Positions 6,748-13,800 of a stretch of DNA of 13,800 bases are shown piece after piece (positions within the stretch are counted from its first letter, which is position 1; the number at the start of each line of letters is the position of its first letter). The stretch lies in the NCBI GenBank assembly GCA_002509745.1, contig DAWK01000025.1, positions 11,977-25,776 on the forward strand, written 5' to 3'. The stretch comes from Methanobacteriaceae archaeon UBA349 (GTDB lineage Archaea > Methanobacteriota > Methanobacteria > Methanobacteriales > Methanobacteriaceae). Position numbers and translations under genes: made by a program. The notes under the pieces are model-generated. The model saw nothing but the letters and a program-made list of their open reading frames with translations, did no database searches and was not told the DNA's origin.

Positions 6748-7392
6748 CTAATACCTATTTTGTCGGTTAATATATTTTAAAAGATTGTTTAAACATTTCT
6801 TAGTGTAATTAGATAATTTAGAATGATTTTCTAAATAGCCAGCAACTGGAGGGCTGGTATGGTAATAAATTTCAACCAAAATTCGGCCCCAGATTCTTTT
6901 AAGAAGGTAATAGTCCCTGAAATTCCTTAAACTAATCACTTCTGGAGCATTAAAATCTCCGTAGGCCGCAGTGGCAATAAAGCATTTGTTTTTGAATCTT
7001 TCTTCCCTCACTTTTCCGTCTTCACGATTCATTTTCAACATATGATGCTCATTTTCTTCCATTAGTTGACAACCTTGTTCCATTAAATTAAGCATGAATT
7101 CCAGGTGCTTTTGATCCTTATCATGACAGTAATTAAGCAGTTCCATTATGGCCGAGCGATAGTTGGTCAATGCTAGAATAATTCCCGGGTGAGCCATTCT
7201 AAATTCCCAAGGTGGGTCCATGCGCTCCATATATTTTATTATACTGCTCATTTTTTTATAGTGCATGGTCAGATCTTTTTCTTGACATATTTTAAGCCCC
7301 ATTTCCGAATCATTTTTTCTTAAAATATCTAAAAAACCGTCTATGATTATCTGGGCCTCTGTGATCTTGTTCTGTATTTTAATTTCATACAT
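6748..7392 (-). CDS. Helical protein with C-terminal CFI-box domain
   Basis: The protein has 214 residues and two parts. Residues 1-132 are helical and charged with no family I recognise; they include the tryptophan/proline segment MDPPWEFRMAHPG (58-70) and two predicted long helices. From C137 the sequence is the CFI-box C-terminal domain: CFIATAAYG (137-145), then APEV, LRNFRDYYLL (155-164), GR (169-170), YY and SPPVA (180-184), and a basic tail. This module ends many otherwise unrelated bacterial and archaeal proteins, and its job is unknown. The hydrophobic segment after the cysteine is too short for an ordinary membrane helix. There is no signal peptide. The ATG at 7392 has a moderate AGGGG upstream. 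It lies upstream of the TPR gene cluster on the same strand and is divergent from the histidine kinase. Confidence 0.85.
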   Translation of the reverse strand: MYEIKIQNKITEAQIIIDGFLDILRKNDSEMGLKICQEKDLTMHYKKMSSIIKYMERMDPPWEFRMAHPGIILALTNYRSAIMELLNYCHDKDQKHLEFMLNLMEQGCQLMEENEHHMLKMNREDGKVREERFKNKCFIATAAYGDFNAPEVISLRNFRDYYLLKRIWGRILVEIYYHTSPPVAGYLENHSKLSNYTKKCLNNLLKYINRQNRY

Positions 7393-7680
7393 CTAGAAGA
7401 ACCCCTATTAAATGGTTATTAATTAATTTCAAAATTATTTTAGACAATTAGTACCTTTTTACATCCCATCTATTATAATCACATAATCGTGCTATAAAAT
7501 TAATTTACTATTCATTTAATCTATTTATTATAATCTATTTTTCGAAATTTATTCTTAATATATAAGTTTGACTTTAGAGATTAATTTATAAATATTTATA
7601 TTAACTTCTTATCAATTATTATTTATCGCAAATAAGAAATAATGAATAAAAAATAATTTTAATTCTTTATTTCACCTTAG
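7393..7680. other. Divergent promoter region, CFI-box gene and kinase gene
   Basis: About 290 A/T-rich bases separate the two divergent genes, and no coding frame of substance is present. A good TATA candidate for the kinase (listed separately) lies at 7585-7594. For the CFI-box gene several TATA-like stretches exist on the - strand, for example around 7492-7503, with none clearly best. No strong dyad that would suggest a shared operator was found. Confidence 0.4.
7585..7594 (+). promoter_or_regulatory. TATA box for the histidine kinase gene
   Basis: TTTATAAATA matches the archaeal TATA consensus well. It would place the transcription start near 7615-7620, leaving a leader of about 70 bases that ends in the AGAGGTGG ribosome binding site at 7679-7686. 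No purine-rich BRE is obvious before it. Confidence 0.4.
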
Positions 7681-7686
7681 AGGTGG
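7679..7686 (+). promoter_or_regulatory. Strong Shine-Dalgarno site before an ATT codon
   Basis: AGAGGTGG is one of the best matches in the window to the archaeal anti-Shine-Dalgarno consensus (GGAGGTGA). Its GAGGTG core ends five bases before the in-frame ATT at 7691. No ATG, GTG or TTG occurs in the kinase frame between here and the ATG at 7871. The site would have no purpose if translation began at 7871, 180 bases away. Confidence 0.65.
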
Positions 7687-7690
7687 TTTT

Positions 7691-10057
7691 ATTACAGATA
7701 ATCCCTTTGATCTTGAAGATGCACATCAAGAAATAAATAAACTAAAAGACAGAGTTTATAATCTTCAATTAAGGGAGCGACAATCTCGTGAAGCTCTGGT
7801 AGGGACTGAAGAGAGAATAAAAAAAATTTTAGAAAGTACCAGTGATGGATTCTTATCCATAAATGCTGAAATGAGAGTTGTTTATTTTAATAGTGCTGCT
7901 GAGGAGATTTTAAAAAGAGGTCGGCACGAAATCATGGGAATGGACATTTTTGAAGCATTCCCCCGAATAAAAGGATCTTTTTTTGAAGAAAAATATTATG
8001 AATCAATTGAAAGCGAAAGAAAAGTTTGTTTTGATGCTTATTTTGGAGAGCCCCCCCATGAAACATGGTATTATTTCAGAATAATCCCTAATTCCAATGA
8101 AATTTCCATATTTTTAAGAAATATAACTAAAGAGAAAAAAACAGAGCAGATACTATCCCAAGAAAAGGAAAAATATCATCTATTGGCAGATAATGCTACG
8201 GAGATAATATGTACTCATGACTATGAGGGAATATGTACCTATATCTCCCCCTATATCAAAAAACTCCTGGGATACTCTTCAGAGGAATTAACAGGTAAAA
8301 ACGTGTATAATATAATACCTCCCTCTGAACGAGATTTAATTAAGCAAAAACAAAAATATCTTTGTTTTAAAAACAAAATAGTTAGTTTTGAACATAGATT
8401 AATAAAAAAAGATGGTAGTTACTTGTGGGTTGAATCCAAAACCAATTCAGTTATGGATTCAAATGGCGAATTTCAGTATTTTATTGTAACTACTCGAGAT
8501 TTAAGTCATCACAAAAAGACTGAGAAACATTTAAATGAAACCGAACATTACTATAGAACTATTTTTGAAAACACGGGAACCGCATCAGTTATTATTGAAA
8601 AAGATAAAACGATTTCTCTGGTTAATTCTGAATTCGCAAAGCTTTATGGGCTTCCCAAAGAGGAAATTGAAGGCAAATTAAAGTGTACCTCATTTGTACA
8701 TCCCAGTTACCAGAAAATAATGGGCCGTTATCAATCTCAGAGATTTTTGGATCCAGATTCCGTTCCCAGGAACTATGAATTCAAGTTTTTAGACTATGAA
8801 CAGGAATCTAAAGACGTTTTTACGACCGCCAGTATAATTCCTGGTGCTCAAAAATCATTACTCTCCCTAATAGATGTGAGTGAACGAAACCGTGCTAATA
8901 ATCGACTTAAATGGGAATTAAAAGTCAATGAATCTTTAAATAAAATTTATGCACCATTAATTTCTTCCCAAACCAGCTTGGAAGATATTGCATATGTTAT
9001 TTTGGCCCAGGCCATGGAATTAACGGATAGTACATCTGGTTTTGTAAGCGAGATAATTCCTGAAACTAAAAACATGCTGATTCTTTCTATGATGCCACCT
9101 GTTCCCGATAACTATTATTTTTCCAAACCAATTATCCGAACCGGTGAAAATGAGAAGGGTAGTTTAATGAGCCACAGCTTTAATAAAAACGAGGGTTTTT
9201 TTACTAATAATGCATCTCACCACCCTTTATTTAAAAATATCAAAGGCCACCTAAATATCAATAGATTTCTTTCAGTTCCTGTTTTAAATGATGGAATAAA
9301 TGTAGGTCAAATTGCAGTTTCCAATTCTAAAAAAGATTACACCCAAAATGATGTGGAAGCCTTGGAAAGGCTGGCTGATTTTTACACCCTTGCCTTGCAA
9401 AAAGTTGGAAATGAAAACAAAATCCTGGAGTCTTTAGAGGAGAAGAAAGTACTTCTAAGGGAAATTCACCACCGGGTTAAAAATAATCTACAGATAATTT
9501 CCAGTTTATTGAATCTACAAAGCCAGTATATTGAAGATGATGTAACTCACGATGTTTTAATTGGAAGCCAGAATCGTGTACGATCTATGGCCCTGATTCA
9601 CGAGAAATTATATGGCTCCATCAGTTTAAATCATATTGATTTCGGAGAATACGTAAAAAACCTTTCAGAAAGCCTTATAAATAGCTATATCGAAATTCCA
9701 GGTAATGTGAAAATACACATTGATATTAAAAATGTTTATTTGAATATAGAAACAGCTATTCCCTGCGGATTAATGATAAATGAATTAATATCCAACAGCC
9801 TAAAGCACGGTTTTAAAGAGTCTAAAGGAAACATAAAAATAAAAATGGCTCCTAAAAACGAAGAATATATTTTAAAAATTTGTGATGATGGTGTAGGTTT
9901 CCCCGAAGAAATTGATTTCAGAAATACTGAAACTTTGGGAATGCAATTAATAAATAGTCTGGTTAAGCAGCTTGATGGTGAGATAAAACTGGTTAAAAAT
10001 TCAGGCTCTTGTTTTATTATTAATTTTAAAGAGTTGTGCTATAAAAAAAGAATTTAA
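7691..10057 (+). CDS. Soluble PAS-PAS-PAS-GAF histidine kinase (ATT start?)
   Basis: This is a cytoplasmic sensor kinase. Numbered from the ATT at 7691 (788 residues), it has a coiled coil (7-47) and PAS1 (47-150, [13 protein letters not shown]... to [10 protein letters not shown]). PAS2 (161-275), PAS3 (285-398) and GAF (410-570) follow. Then comes a HisKA_2-type dimerisation domain, [20 protein letters not shown], with the phosphoacceptor His at 594, and an HATPase domain with N-box [11 protein letters not shown] (697-707), DDGVGFP (732-738) and LGMQLI (from 749). There is no membrane segment, so it senses an internal signal or takes input from partner proteins. The first canonical start (ATG 7871, 728 residues) cuts into PAS1, so the upstream frame is surely coding. 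No response regulator is in the window. The gene converges on dapF, 13 bases apart. Confidence 0.9.
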   Translation: MTDNPFDLEDAHQEINKLKDRVYNLQLRERQSREALVGTEERIKKILESTSDGFLSINAEMRVVYFNSAAEEILKRGRHEIMGMDIFEAFPRIKGSFFEEKYYESIESERKVCFDAYFGEPPHETWYYFRIIPNSNEISIFLRNITKEKKTEQILSQEKEKYHLLADNATEIICTHDYEGICTYISPYIKKLLGYSSEELTGKNVYNIIPPSERDLIKQKQKYLCFKNKIVSFEHRLIKKDGSYLWVESKTNSVMDSNGEFQYFIVTTRDLSHHKKTEKHLNETEHYYRTIFENTGTASVIIEKDKTISLVNSEFAKLYGLPKEEIEGKLKCTSFVHPSYQKIMGRYQSQRFLDPDSVPRNYEFKFLDYEQESKDVFTTASIIPGAQKSLLSLIDVSERNRANNRLKWELKVNESLNKIYAPLISSQTSLEDIAYVILAQAMELTDSTSGFVSEIIPETKNMLILSMMPPVPDNYYFSKPIIRTGENEKGSLMSHSFNKNEGFFTNNASHHPLFKNIKGHLNINRFLSVPVLNDGINVGQIAVSNSKKDYTQNDVEALERLADFYTLALQKVGNENKILESLEEKKVLLREIHHRVKNNLQIISSLLNLQSQYIEDDVTHDVLIGSQNRVRSMALIHEKLYGSISLNHIDFGEYVKNLSESLINSYIEIPGNVKIHIDIKNVYLNIETAIPCGLMINELISNSLKHGFKESKGNIKIKMAPKNEEYILKICDDGVGFPEEIDFRNTETLGMQLINSLVKQLDGEIKLVKNSGSCFIINFKELCYKKRI

Positions 10058-10089
10058 TGGTTAAGTCGATTTAAACATCCATAACCATT
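10056..10089. other. Inverted repeat at the kinase/dapF convergence
   Basis: AATGGTTA (10056-10063) and TAACCATT (10082-10089) are a perfect eight-base inverted repeat with an 18-base loop. It spans the kinase stop codon and the last codons of dapF. It could slow polymerases arriving from both sides, but no T-tract follows on either strand, so a terminator role is not supported. Confidence 0.25.
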
Positions 10090-10943
10090 ATTCCATCAAA
10101 TACTAAAACAGCATCTCCTTCCATGAAGGCCCCTAATTCGTTTTCTTCAGAATAAACATCAATTTGGAGTTCTCCACCAGGTAAGTGCACCAGTACGCTT
10201 TCTGCTAATTTTTCCAGTTTATTACCTGCAATGACACAAGAAGTAGCTCCAGTACCACAGGCCAAAGTAGGGCCTGCTCCTCGTTCCCAAGTAGCCATAA
10301 TTATTTCTTTAGTAGAAACCACTTCTACAAAGTGCACATTGGTTCTTTGGGGAAATGATGGATGATTCTCAATGGCCGGGCCCCATTTATCAAGGTCAAT
10401 TTCACCAGCATTATCTACAAATATAACGGCATGAGGATTTCCCACACTTAAAGCTGTCATCTGCATGGGTTGTCCTTCTACCTTGAGTAATTTATCTACA
10501 AATTCATCTTCTGCTACATCCATAGGTATTTCACTAGTTTTAAAGGTGGCTTTACCCATGTTAACCCTGCAAGATTCAACTTTCCCATTCGAAAGAGTCA
10601 TCTCAACCGTTTTAATTCCGGCTAGGGTTTCTACATCCATTTTTTCCTTGCGAATAATCCCATTATCATAAACAAACTTGGAAAAACATCTTATACCATT
10701 TCCACACATCTCAGCTTCACTACCATCGGCATTGAATATACGGAATTTTATATCTCCTTCTCCCGTAGCAGGTGCTACAAATATTGCTCCATCAGCACCT
10801 ACTGAGAATCCTCTGCGGCATAATTCCACCACAAGTTCGCTTTTTTTATCTTCACTAACACATTCACTCTCAATCTCATCAATTACCACGTAATCGTTTC
10901 CTAGACCGTGCATTTTAGAAAATAAAATGTTAACTTTACTCAT
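10071..10943 (-). CDS. dapF: Diaminopimelate epimerase
   Basis: This enzyme converts LL-diaminopimelate to the meso form by a two-base mechanism without cofactor, the step before lysine formation. The 290 residues show the start [15 protein letters not shown] (8-22), the substrate and catalytic segment [17 protein letters not shown] with C80, and [16 protein letters not shown] with the second catalytic cysteine C229. The length matches bacterial DapF. The ATG at 10943 follows a tandem Shine-Dalgarno sequence. lysA, which uses its product, ends 59 bases upstream on the same strand, so the two are probably one transcript read lysA then dapF. In methanogens of this group meso-diaminopimelate is made by the aminotransferase (DapL) route. 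DapL is not in this window. Confidence 0.97.
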   Translation of the reverse strand: MSKVNILFSKMHGLGNDYVVIDEIESECVSEDKKSELVVELCRRGFSVGADGAIFVAPATGEGDIKFRIFNADGSEAEMCGNGIRCFSKFVYDNGIIRKEKMDVETLAGIKTVEMTLSNGKVESCRVNMGKATFKTSEIPMDVAEDEFVDKLLKVEGQPMQMTALSVGNPHAVIFVDNAGEIDLDKWGPAIENHPSFPQRTNVHFVEVVSTKEIIMATWERGAGPTLACGTGATSCVIAGNKLEKLAESVLVHLPGGELQIDVYSEENELGAFMEGDAVLVFDGIMVMDV

Positions 10944-10945
10944 TT

Positions 10946-10966
10946 TATAATCTCCCTATAATCTCC
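10946..10966 (-). promoter_or_regulatory. Tandem Shine-Dalgarno repeat before dapF
   Basis: On the - strand the ten bases GGAGATTATA occur twice, 11 bases apart (10966-10957 and 10955-10946), with a G between them. The copy nearest the ATG at 10943 is at ordinary initiation distance. The other is a second possible docking site. Confidence 0.5.
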
Positions 10967-11002
10967 AATACGTCAATAATATTATCCCCATATTTTATGA
11001 AT

Positions 11003-12289
11003 TTATTTTAAAAGTCTTGCAGGAAGGATTTGTTTATTTAAAACATCAGCCATAGATTCTCGTTCCCTTATTAAATCCATTTCACCATCTTTTACCAGTA
11101 CTTCTGCTGGCCTTGGCCGTGAATTATATTGAGAAGCCATGGAAAAGGCATAGGCCCCGGCATTCATAATAGCGATTATATCTCCTTCTTCTATCTCTGG
11201 AAGAGTTCTATCTCTGGCAAAAAGGTCTCCTGATTCACATACATTTCCAGCAACGTCTATTTCTTCCACTGCTTCTGCTTGAGGTTTGTTAGCCACCACA
11301 ATGTGGTGATAGGAACCATACATGGCCGGACGCAGCAAAGTATTGAATCCTGCATCTACTCCTACAAATTTACGATAACTCTGTTTTATCGTGTTTACTT
11401 TAGCCAGTAAGTAAGATGCATCGCCTACTATATACCTTCCAGGTTCTATACACATGGTTGGTTTTCCCAGATTGTATTGAGCCAATTTTTCCTTGAATAA
11501 ATCCGTGATTTCTTTGGCAAAGGTTTCAATGTCCAGTATATCCTCTTCAGGAGTATAAGGAATTCCCAGTCCCCCACCAAAGTCTATAAATTCAAATTTA
11601 ACTCCAGCATTCTCTGCAATATCACCTGCAATATCCATGAGAGTGGTTACTGCTAATTTGAATGGTTCTGGATCCAGAATACCGGATCCAATGTGAGTAT
11701 GTATACCTACCGGATCAAATCCAAGCTCTTTAGCTAATTTATATACTTCCACAGCTTCTTTTTCCATTATTCCAAATTTACTCATTTCTCCACCAGTGAT
11801 ACAATGCTCATGGTGGCCAGCCCCGACCATAGGATTTACCCGGAAAGATATTTTAAAACCTTTAGGATCCACGATTTTGGCCAGTCTTTTAAGCTGAGAA
11901 ACAGAATCCACATTTAATCTAACACCACTTTCTATGGCAAACTCCATTTCTTCATCTTTTACATTGTTTCCAGTGTAAAGGATTCTTTGAGGATCAAATC
12001 CCGTGAGTGAAGAAGTATAAATTTCTCCAGGAGATACTGCATCTATGCCACTACCTTCTTGTTCTAAAATACGCAGCACAGAAAGGTTGGTATTGGCTTT
12101 GCAGGCGTAAAATATTTGAAAATCATCATAATGCTTGGAAAAAGCCTCGTAAACTCGACGGTAATTTTCTCGCACTTTATTCTCATCTATAACATATAAA
12201 GGAGTTCCATACTCCCGGACAATCTCTGTAGCGTCGGCACCGCCAATACTTAGATTGCCTTTTTCGCTAATTTCTAAATCGAAAACCAT
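11003..12289 (-). CDS. lysA: Diaminopimelate decarboxylase
   Basis: This pyridoxal-phosphate enzyme decarboxylates meso-diaminopimelate to L-lysine, the last step of the pathway. It belongs to the alanine-racemase-fold (type III) decarboxylases and has 428 residues. Landmarks are YACKANTN with the PLP lysine K64, the HIGSGI phosphate-side segment, a glycine-rich [15 protein letters not shown], and [11 protein letters not shown] with the catalytic C351 contributed across the dimer. The C-terminal [24 protein letters not shown] is typical of LysA and not of arginine or ornithine decarboxylases. The ATG at 12289 has a strong GGAGGAT upstream on the - strand. dapF follows 59 bases after the stop. 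Confidence 0.97.
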   Translation of the reverse strand: MVFDLEISEKGNLSIGGADATEIVREYGTPLYVIDENKVRENYRRVYEAFSKHYDDFQIFYACKANTNLSVLRILEQEGSGIDAVSPGEIYTSSLTGFDPQRILYTGNNVKDEEMEFAIESGVRLNVDSVSQLKRLAKIVDPKGFKISFRVNPMVGAGHHEHCITGGEMSKFGIMEKEAVEVYKLAKELGFDPVGIHTHIGSGILDPEPFKLAVTTLMDIAGDIAENAGVKFEFIDFGGGLGIPYTPEEDILDIETFAKEITDLFKEKLAQYNLGKPTMCIEPGRYIVGDASYLLAKVNTIKQSYRKFVGVDAGFNTLLRPAMYGSYHHIVVANKPQAEAVEEIDVAGNVCESGDLFARDRTLPEIEEGDIIAIMNAGAYAFSMASQYNSRPRPAEVLVKDGEMDLIRERESMADVLNKQILPARLLK

Positions 12290-12349
12290 CTATAAATCCT
12301 CCAAATAAACTTAAGTTAACATCAACTTTCTATTTTTCATTTTATTTAA

Positions 12350-12358
12350 ATTTATAAA
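12350..12358 (-). promoter_or_regulatory. TATA-like element for lysA-dapF
   Basis: The - strand reads TTTATAAAT, a good archaeal TATA match. A start site about 25 bases downstream would give a leader of roughly 40 bases ending in the GGAGGAT site (12296-12302) before the lysA ATG. It lies downstream of the hairpin terminator at 12438-12469, as expected for an independent promoter. Confidence 0.4.
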
Positions 12359-12437
12359 TCAATTAAATGAATATTTAGATGACTTAAATAGAGTAATGAA
12401 GAAAGGTTATTATACATAAAACGCATCTAATGGATCT

Positions 12438-12469
12438 TAAAAATAAAATAGCATTACCAAATAATGCTA
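12438..12469 (-). terminator. Hairpin terminator upstream of lysA
   Basis: TAGCATT (12449-12455) and AATGCTA (12463-12469) form a perfect seven-base-pair stem with a seven-base loop. On the - strand the stem is followed by TTTTATTTTTAA. It lies 41 bases after the end of the nitroreductase-like remnant on the same strand, so it looks like that gene's original terminator, now insulating lysA from upstream transcription. Confidence 0.55.
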
Positions 12470-12509
12470 AAAAAATGGAAAAAGAAAAATATTAAAATAA
12501 GTAACTAAA

Positions 12510-12707
12510 TTAAAGCATTATTTCTTCTTTAGGGAACCTTATTTTTGCTGATGGTTCTTCTAGAGTATTATCCTAAAACAATGAGTTTCGTGGGCACAAT
12601 ATTCTGAGGCAGTTCTCCAAGATATAGTCTATTTTATCTTCCTTGATTTTCTTTTAACTGAATGCTCTGGCCGCAAATCTTTTCTCCACTAATTCTGCAA
12701 ACTCCAT
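12510..12707 (-). pseudogene. Degraded nitroreductase-like gene, internally deleted
   Basis: Read on the - strand from the ATG at 12707, the frame gives MEFAELVEKRFAARAFS, a stop codon, then KKIKEDKIDYILENCLRI. This is the N-terminal signature of the nitroreductase family (FMN-binding 'EKR..AR.F', then the 'K...IL...R' helix). The next bases give IVPTKLIVLG in a shifted frame, and LEEPSAKIRFPKEEIML returns in the first frame up to the stop at 12510-12512. Both pieces resemble the C-terminal end of a small nitroreductase. Some 100 or more internal residues, including most of the flavin site, are missing, since the family is normally about 170-200 residues long. With in-frame stops, a frameshift and no ribosome binding site, it cannot make a working enzyme. 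The family match is by eye, so the exact subfamily is open. Confidence 0.6.
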
Positions 12708-12880
12708 AATTACGCTTCTTTGCATATATTTATTATTTTTAAAGTATAAATTATTTAAAAAAATATAAAATATTTGAAATCAATATGAATCATCATAAAT
12801 AAGCCCGAAAAGAAAATAAATGATATGTATAAATAAAATTAATTAGTGGACAATGGATTAAAAAATATGACATTTAATAG
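12708..12880. other. AT-rich intergenic region before the Nudix gene
   Basis: These bases are mostly A/T with no coding frame I can support. They must hold the remains of the nitroreductase promoter on the - strand, but no single element is convincing. Confidence 0.35.
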
Positions 12881-12883
12881 GGA

Positions 12884-12892
12884 TTTATAATT
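12884..12892 (+). promoter_or_regulatory. TATA box for the Nudix gene
   Basis: TTTATAATT sits about 25 bases before a likely transcription start near 12914. This leaves a leader of about 25 bases that carries the AGGAG site at 12928-12932 and agrees with the start at 12939. Confidence 0.4.
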
Positions 12893-12927
12893 AAAAAGCA
12901 TCATTTTCCATTTAATAATGAGAATTC

Positions 12928-12932
12928 AGGAG
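12928..12932 (+). promoter_or_regulatory. Shine-Dalgarno site that decides the Nudix start
   Basis: AGGAG lies six bases before the ATG at 12939. The ATG at 12918, which opens the longest frame, sits upstream of it and has no ribosome binding site. Confidence 0.6.
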
Positions 12933-12938
12933 AATAAA

Positions 12939-13340
12939 ATGACAGATAAACCATTTGGACTGGTAGTTAGAGCCATAATAAAAGATTCTGATAACAATAT
13001 TCTTATTTTAAAACGTGCCCCAGATTCTCGAAGTAATCCTCAGTGCTGGGAACTTCCAGGAGGTAAAGTAGAACCAGGAGAATCTTTTGATAAGGCCATG
13101 ATAAGAGAAATCAAAGAAGAAACCAATTTAGATATCACCCTGAATCGTGCAGTAGGTATAGCTCAGCAGGATCTTCCCCACATACATTCCGTGCATGTAA
13201 TAATGACTGTAGAAGTGAATTCTGGAGATTTAAAAATCAGTGACGAACACACTGAATTTAAATGGAGAAGTTTAGACAAAATAAAGACTCTAAAGTTATC
13301 TAACTGGTTTGAAAGCTTTTTAGATGAAAAAGATATTTAA
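12939..13340 (+). CDS. Nudix hydrolase, MutT-like
   Basis: This 133-residue single-domain Nudix protein hydrolyses a nucleoside diphosphate linked to some other moiety. The Nudix box runs from G42 to L64 with E48, R56, E57, E60 and E61 all in place, so metal binding should be intact. The usual glycine near its end is N63. An upstream WELPGGK leads into the box. Small size and the N-terminal VVRAIIKDSDNNILILKR resemble MutT-type nucleotide-sanitising enzymes, but substrate cannot be told from sequence. The longest frame starts with ATG at 12918 and adds MRIQENK; the Shine-Dalgarno site favours ATG 12939. The gene lies between lysA and an argD-type gene and is read opposite to both. Confidence 0.92.
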   Translation: MTDKPFGLVVRAIIKDSDNNILILKRAPDSRSNPQCWELPGGKVEPGESFDKAMIREIKEETNLDITLNRAVGIAQQDLPHIHSVHVIMTVEVNSGDLKISDEHTEFKWRSLDKIKTLKLSNWFESFLDEKDI

Positions 13341-13380
13341 TTAATTTATATTAATTAGGAATTTTATCTACTTTAATCTA

Positions 13381-13387
13381 TTTTTTT
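13381..13387 (+). terminator. Oligo-T terminator after the Nudix gene
   Basis: A run of seven T's lies about 40 bases after the Nudix stop codon, in an A/T-rich stretch. This is consistent with an archaeal U-tract terminator. Confidence 0.4.
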
Positions 13388-13444
13388 GAATTATCTATAA
13401 AACCTATTAATAACAGCCGAAAAATCTAAAATAAGAATTAAAAA

Positions 13445-13475
13445 TAGAAAATTAAAATAAAAATTGAAGAATAAA
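13445..13475 (-). terminator. T-rich end of the argD-type transcript
   Basis: On the - strand, beginning about 15 bases after the aminotransferase stop, several T-runs of four or five (for example TTTTTATTTTAATTTTC) follow one another without a clear hairpin. They would suit multi-site oligo-U termination facing the convergent Nudix gene. Confidence 0.3.
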
Positions 13476-13488
13476 TGTTTTTGTGATT

Positions 13489-13800
13489 TTAAGATATTTT
13501 AGCCAGAGCCGCATCCAAAACCTTTACCACTACATCTAATTGTTCTTTAGTAATTATTAGAGGTGGTAACAATCGAACAACCGTATCTGCAGTACAATTT
13601 ACTAGAACGCCTTGTTTTCGAGCCGCAGTAACCACATCTCCACAACTTTTTGTGAGTTCTATGCCTATCATTAGGCCTTTACCCCGTACTTCTTTTACTA
13701 TTTCATATTTAGAAGCCATCTGTTCTAGATTTGCTTTAAGGTAAGCCCCTAATTCTTGAGATTGATGAACCAGATTTTCATCCAGTATAACTTCAATGGC
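13489..13800 (-). CDS. argD: Acetylornithine aminotransferase family, C-terminal part
   Basis: Only the last 103 residues are in the window. The frame is open through base 13800, so the ATG at 13719 is internal (LEQMASKYEIV) and the gene begins beyond the window. The visible part is the C-terminal domain of a class III PLP aminotransferase. It contains LGAYLKANLEQ, VREVRGKGLMIGIEL-like VKEVRGKGLMIGIEL, the GVLVNCTADTVVRLLPPLIIT segment, and a final helix. The combination GVLVNC and VVRLLPPLII is characteristic of ArgD, which transfers an amino group between N-acetylornithine and 2-oxoglutarate in arginine synthesis. Family members can also act on N-succinyl-diaminopimelate. The PLP lysine lies outside the window, so the exact enzyme is inferred from this end alone. 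Confidence 0.88.
   Translation of the reverse strand, partial: AIEVILDENLVHQSQELGAYLKANLEQMASKYEIVKEVRGKGLMIGIELTKSCGDVVTAARKQGVLVNCTADTVVRLLPPLIITKEQLDVVVKVLDAALAKIS

Noticed and set aside
7871-7873. ATG 7871 as the true start of the histidine kinase
   Set aside because: It lies inside the first PAS domain and has no Shine-Dalgarno site. The frame upstream reads as a complete PAS start and coiled coil.
10465-10893. + strand frames across dapF
   Set aside because: They are antisense to a gene with both catalytic cysteines in place and show serine/threonine-rich shadow composition.

Overview
The window reads as chromosomal DNA of an AT-rich euryarchaeal methanogen, most likely a member of the Methanobacteriales (Methanobacterium-like). 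This is inferred from four things: an archaeal DUF655 gene next to the Dim1/KsgA methyltransferase gene, Shine-Dalgarno sites of the GGAG/GGTG type with TTG as well as ATG starts, oligo-T tracts after genes, and a DapF-LysA lysine branch in an otherwise archaeal gene set. No rRNA, tRNA, insertion sequence, phage gene or CRISPR array was seen.

Positions 1-2426 (+ strand) are a translation-related block. It holds the 3' end of a DUF655 helix-hairpin-helix protein, rsmA (16S rRNA adenine dimethyltransferase), a small carboxymuconolactone-decarboxylase-fold protein that lacks the usual CxxC cysteines, and an Mtq2/HemK-type methyltransferase expected to modify the release factor. A metallophosphoesterase gene on the - strand (2490-3314) converges on this block.

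Positions 3524-7392 (- strand) are an accessory-looking island. It contains two colinear nine-repeat TPR proteins that are clear tandem paralogues and both start with TTG, a third six-repeat TPR protein, and a helical protein ending in a CFIATAAYG 'CFI-box' C-terminal domain. Divergent from it lies a soluble sensor histidine kinase (three PAS domains, a GAF domain and a HisKA_2/HATPase core). Its open frame runs 60 codons upstream of the first ATG to an ATT codon placed just behind a strong Shine-Dalgarno site.

Positions 10071-13800 hold amino-acid biosynthesis genes on the - strand: dapF and lysA, probably one transcript, and the C-terminal end of an argD-type aminotransferase. Between lysA and argD lie a degraded nitroreductase-like remnant, which no standard gene call would show, a hairpin terminator, and a Nudix hydrolase gene on the + strand.

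The points most worth checking are the ATT-initiated kinase, the nitroreductase pseudogene, the TPR / CFI-box / kinase neighbourhood as a possible signalling or scaffold module, and four start-codon corrections supported by Shine-Dalgarno position.
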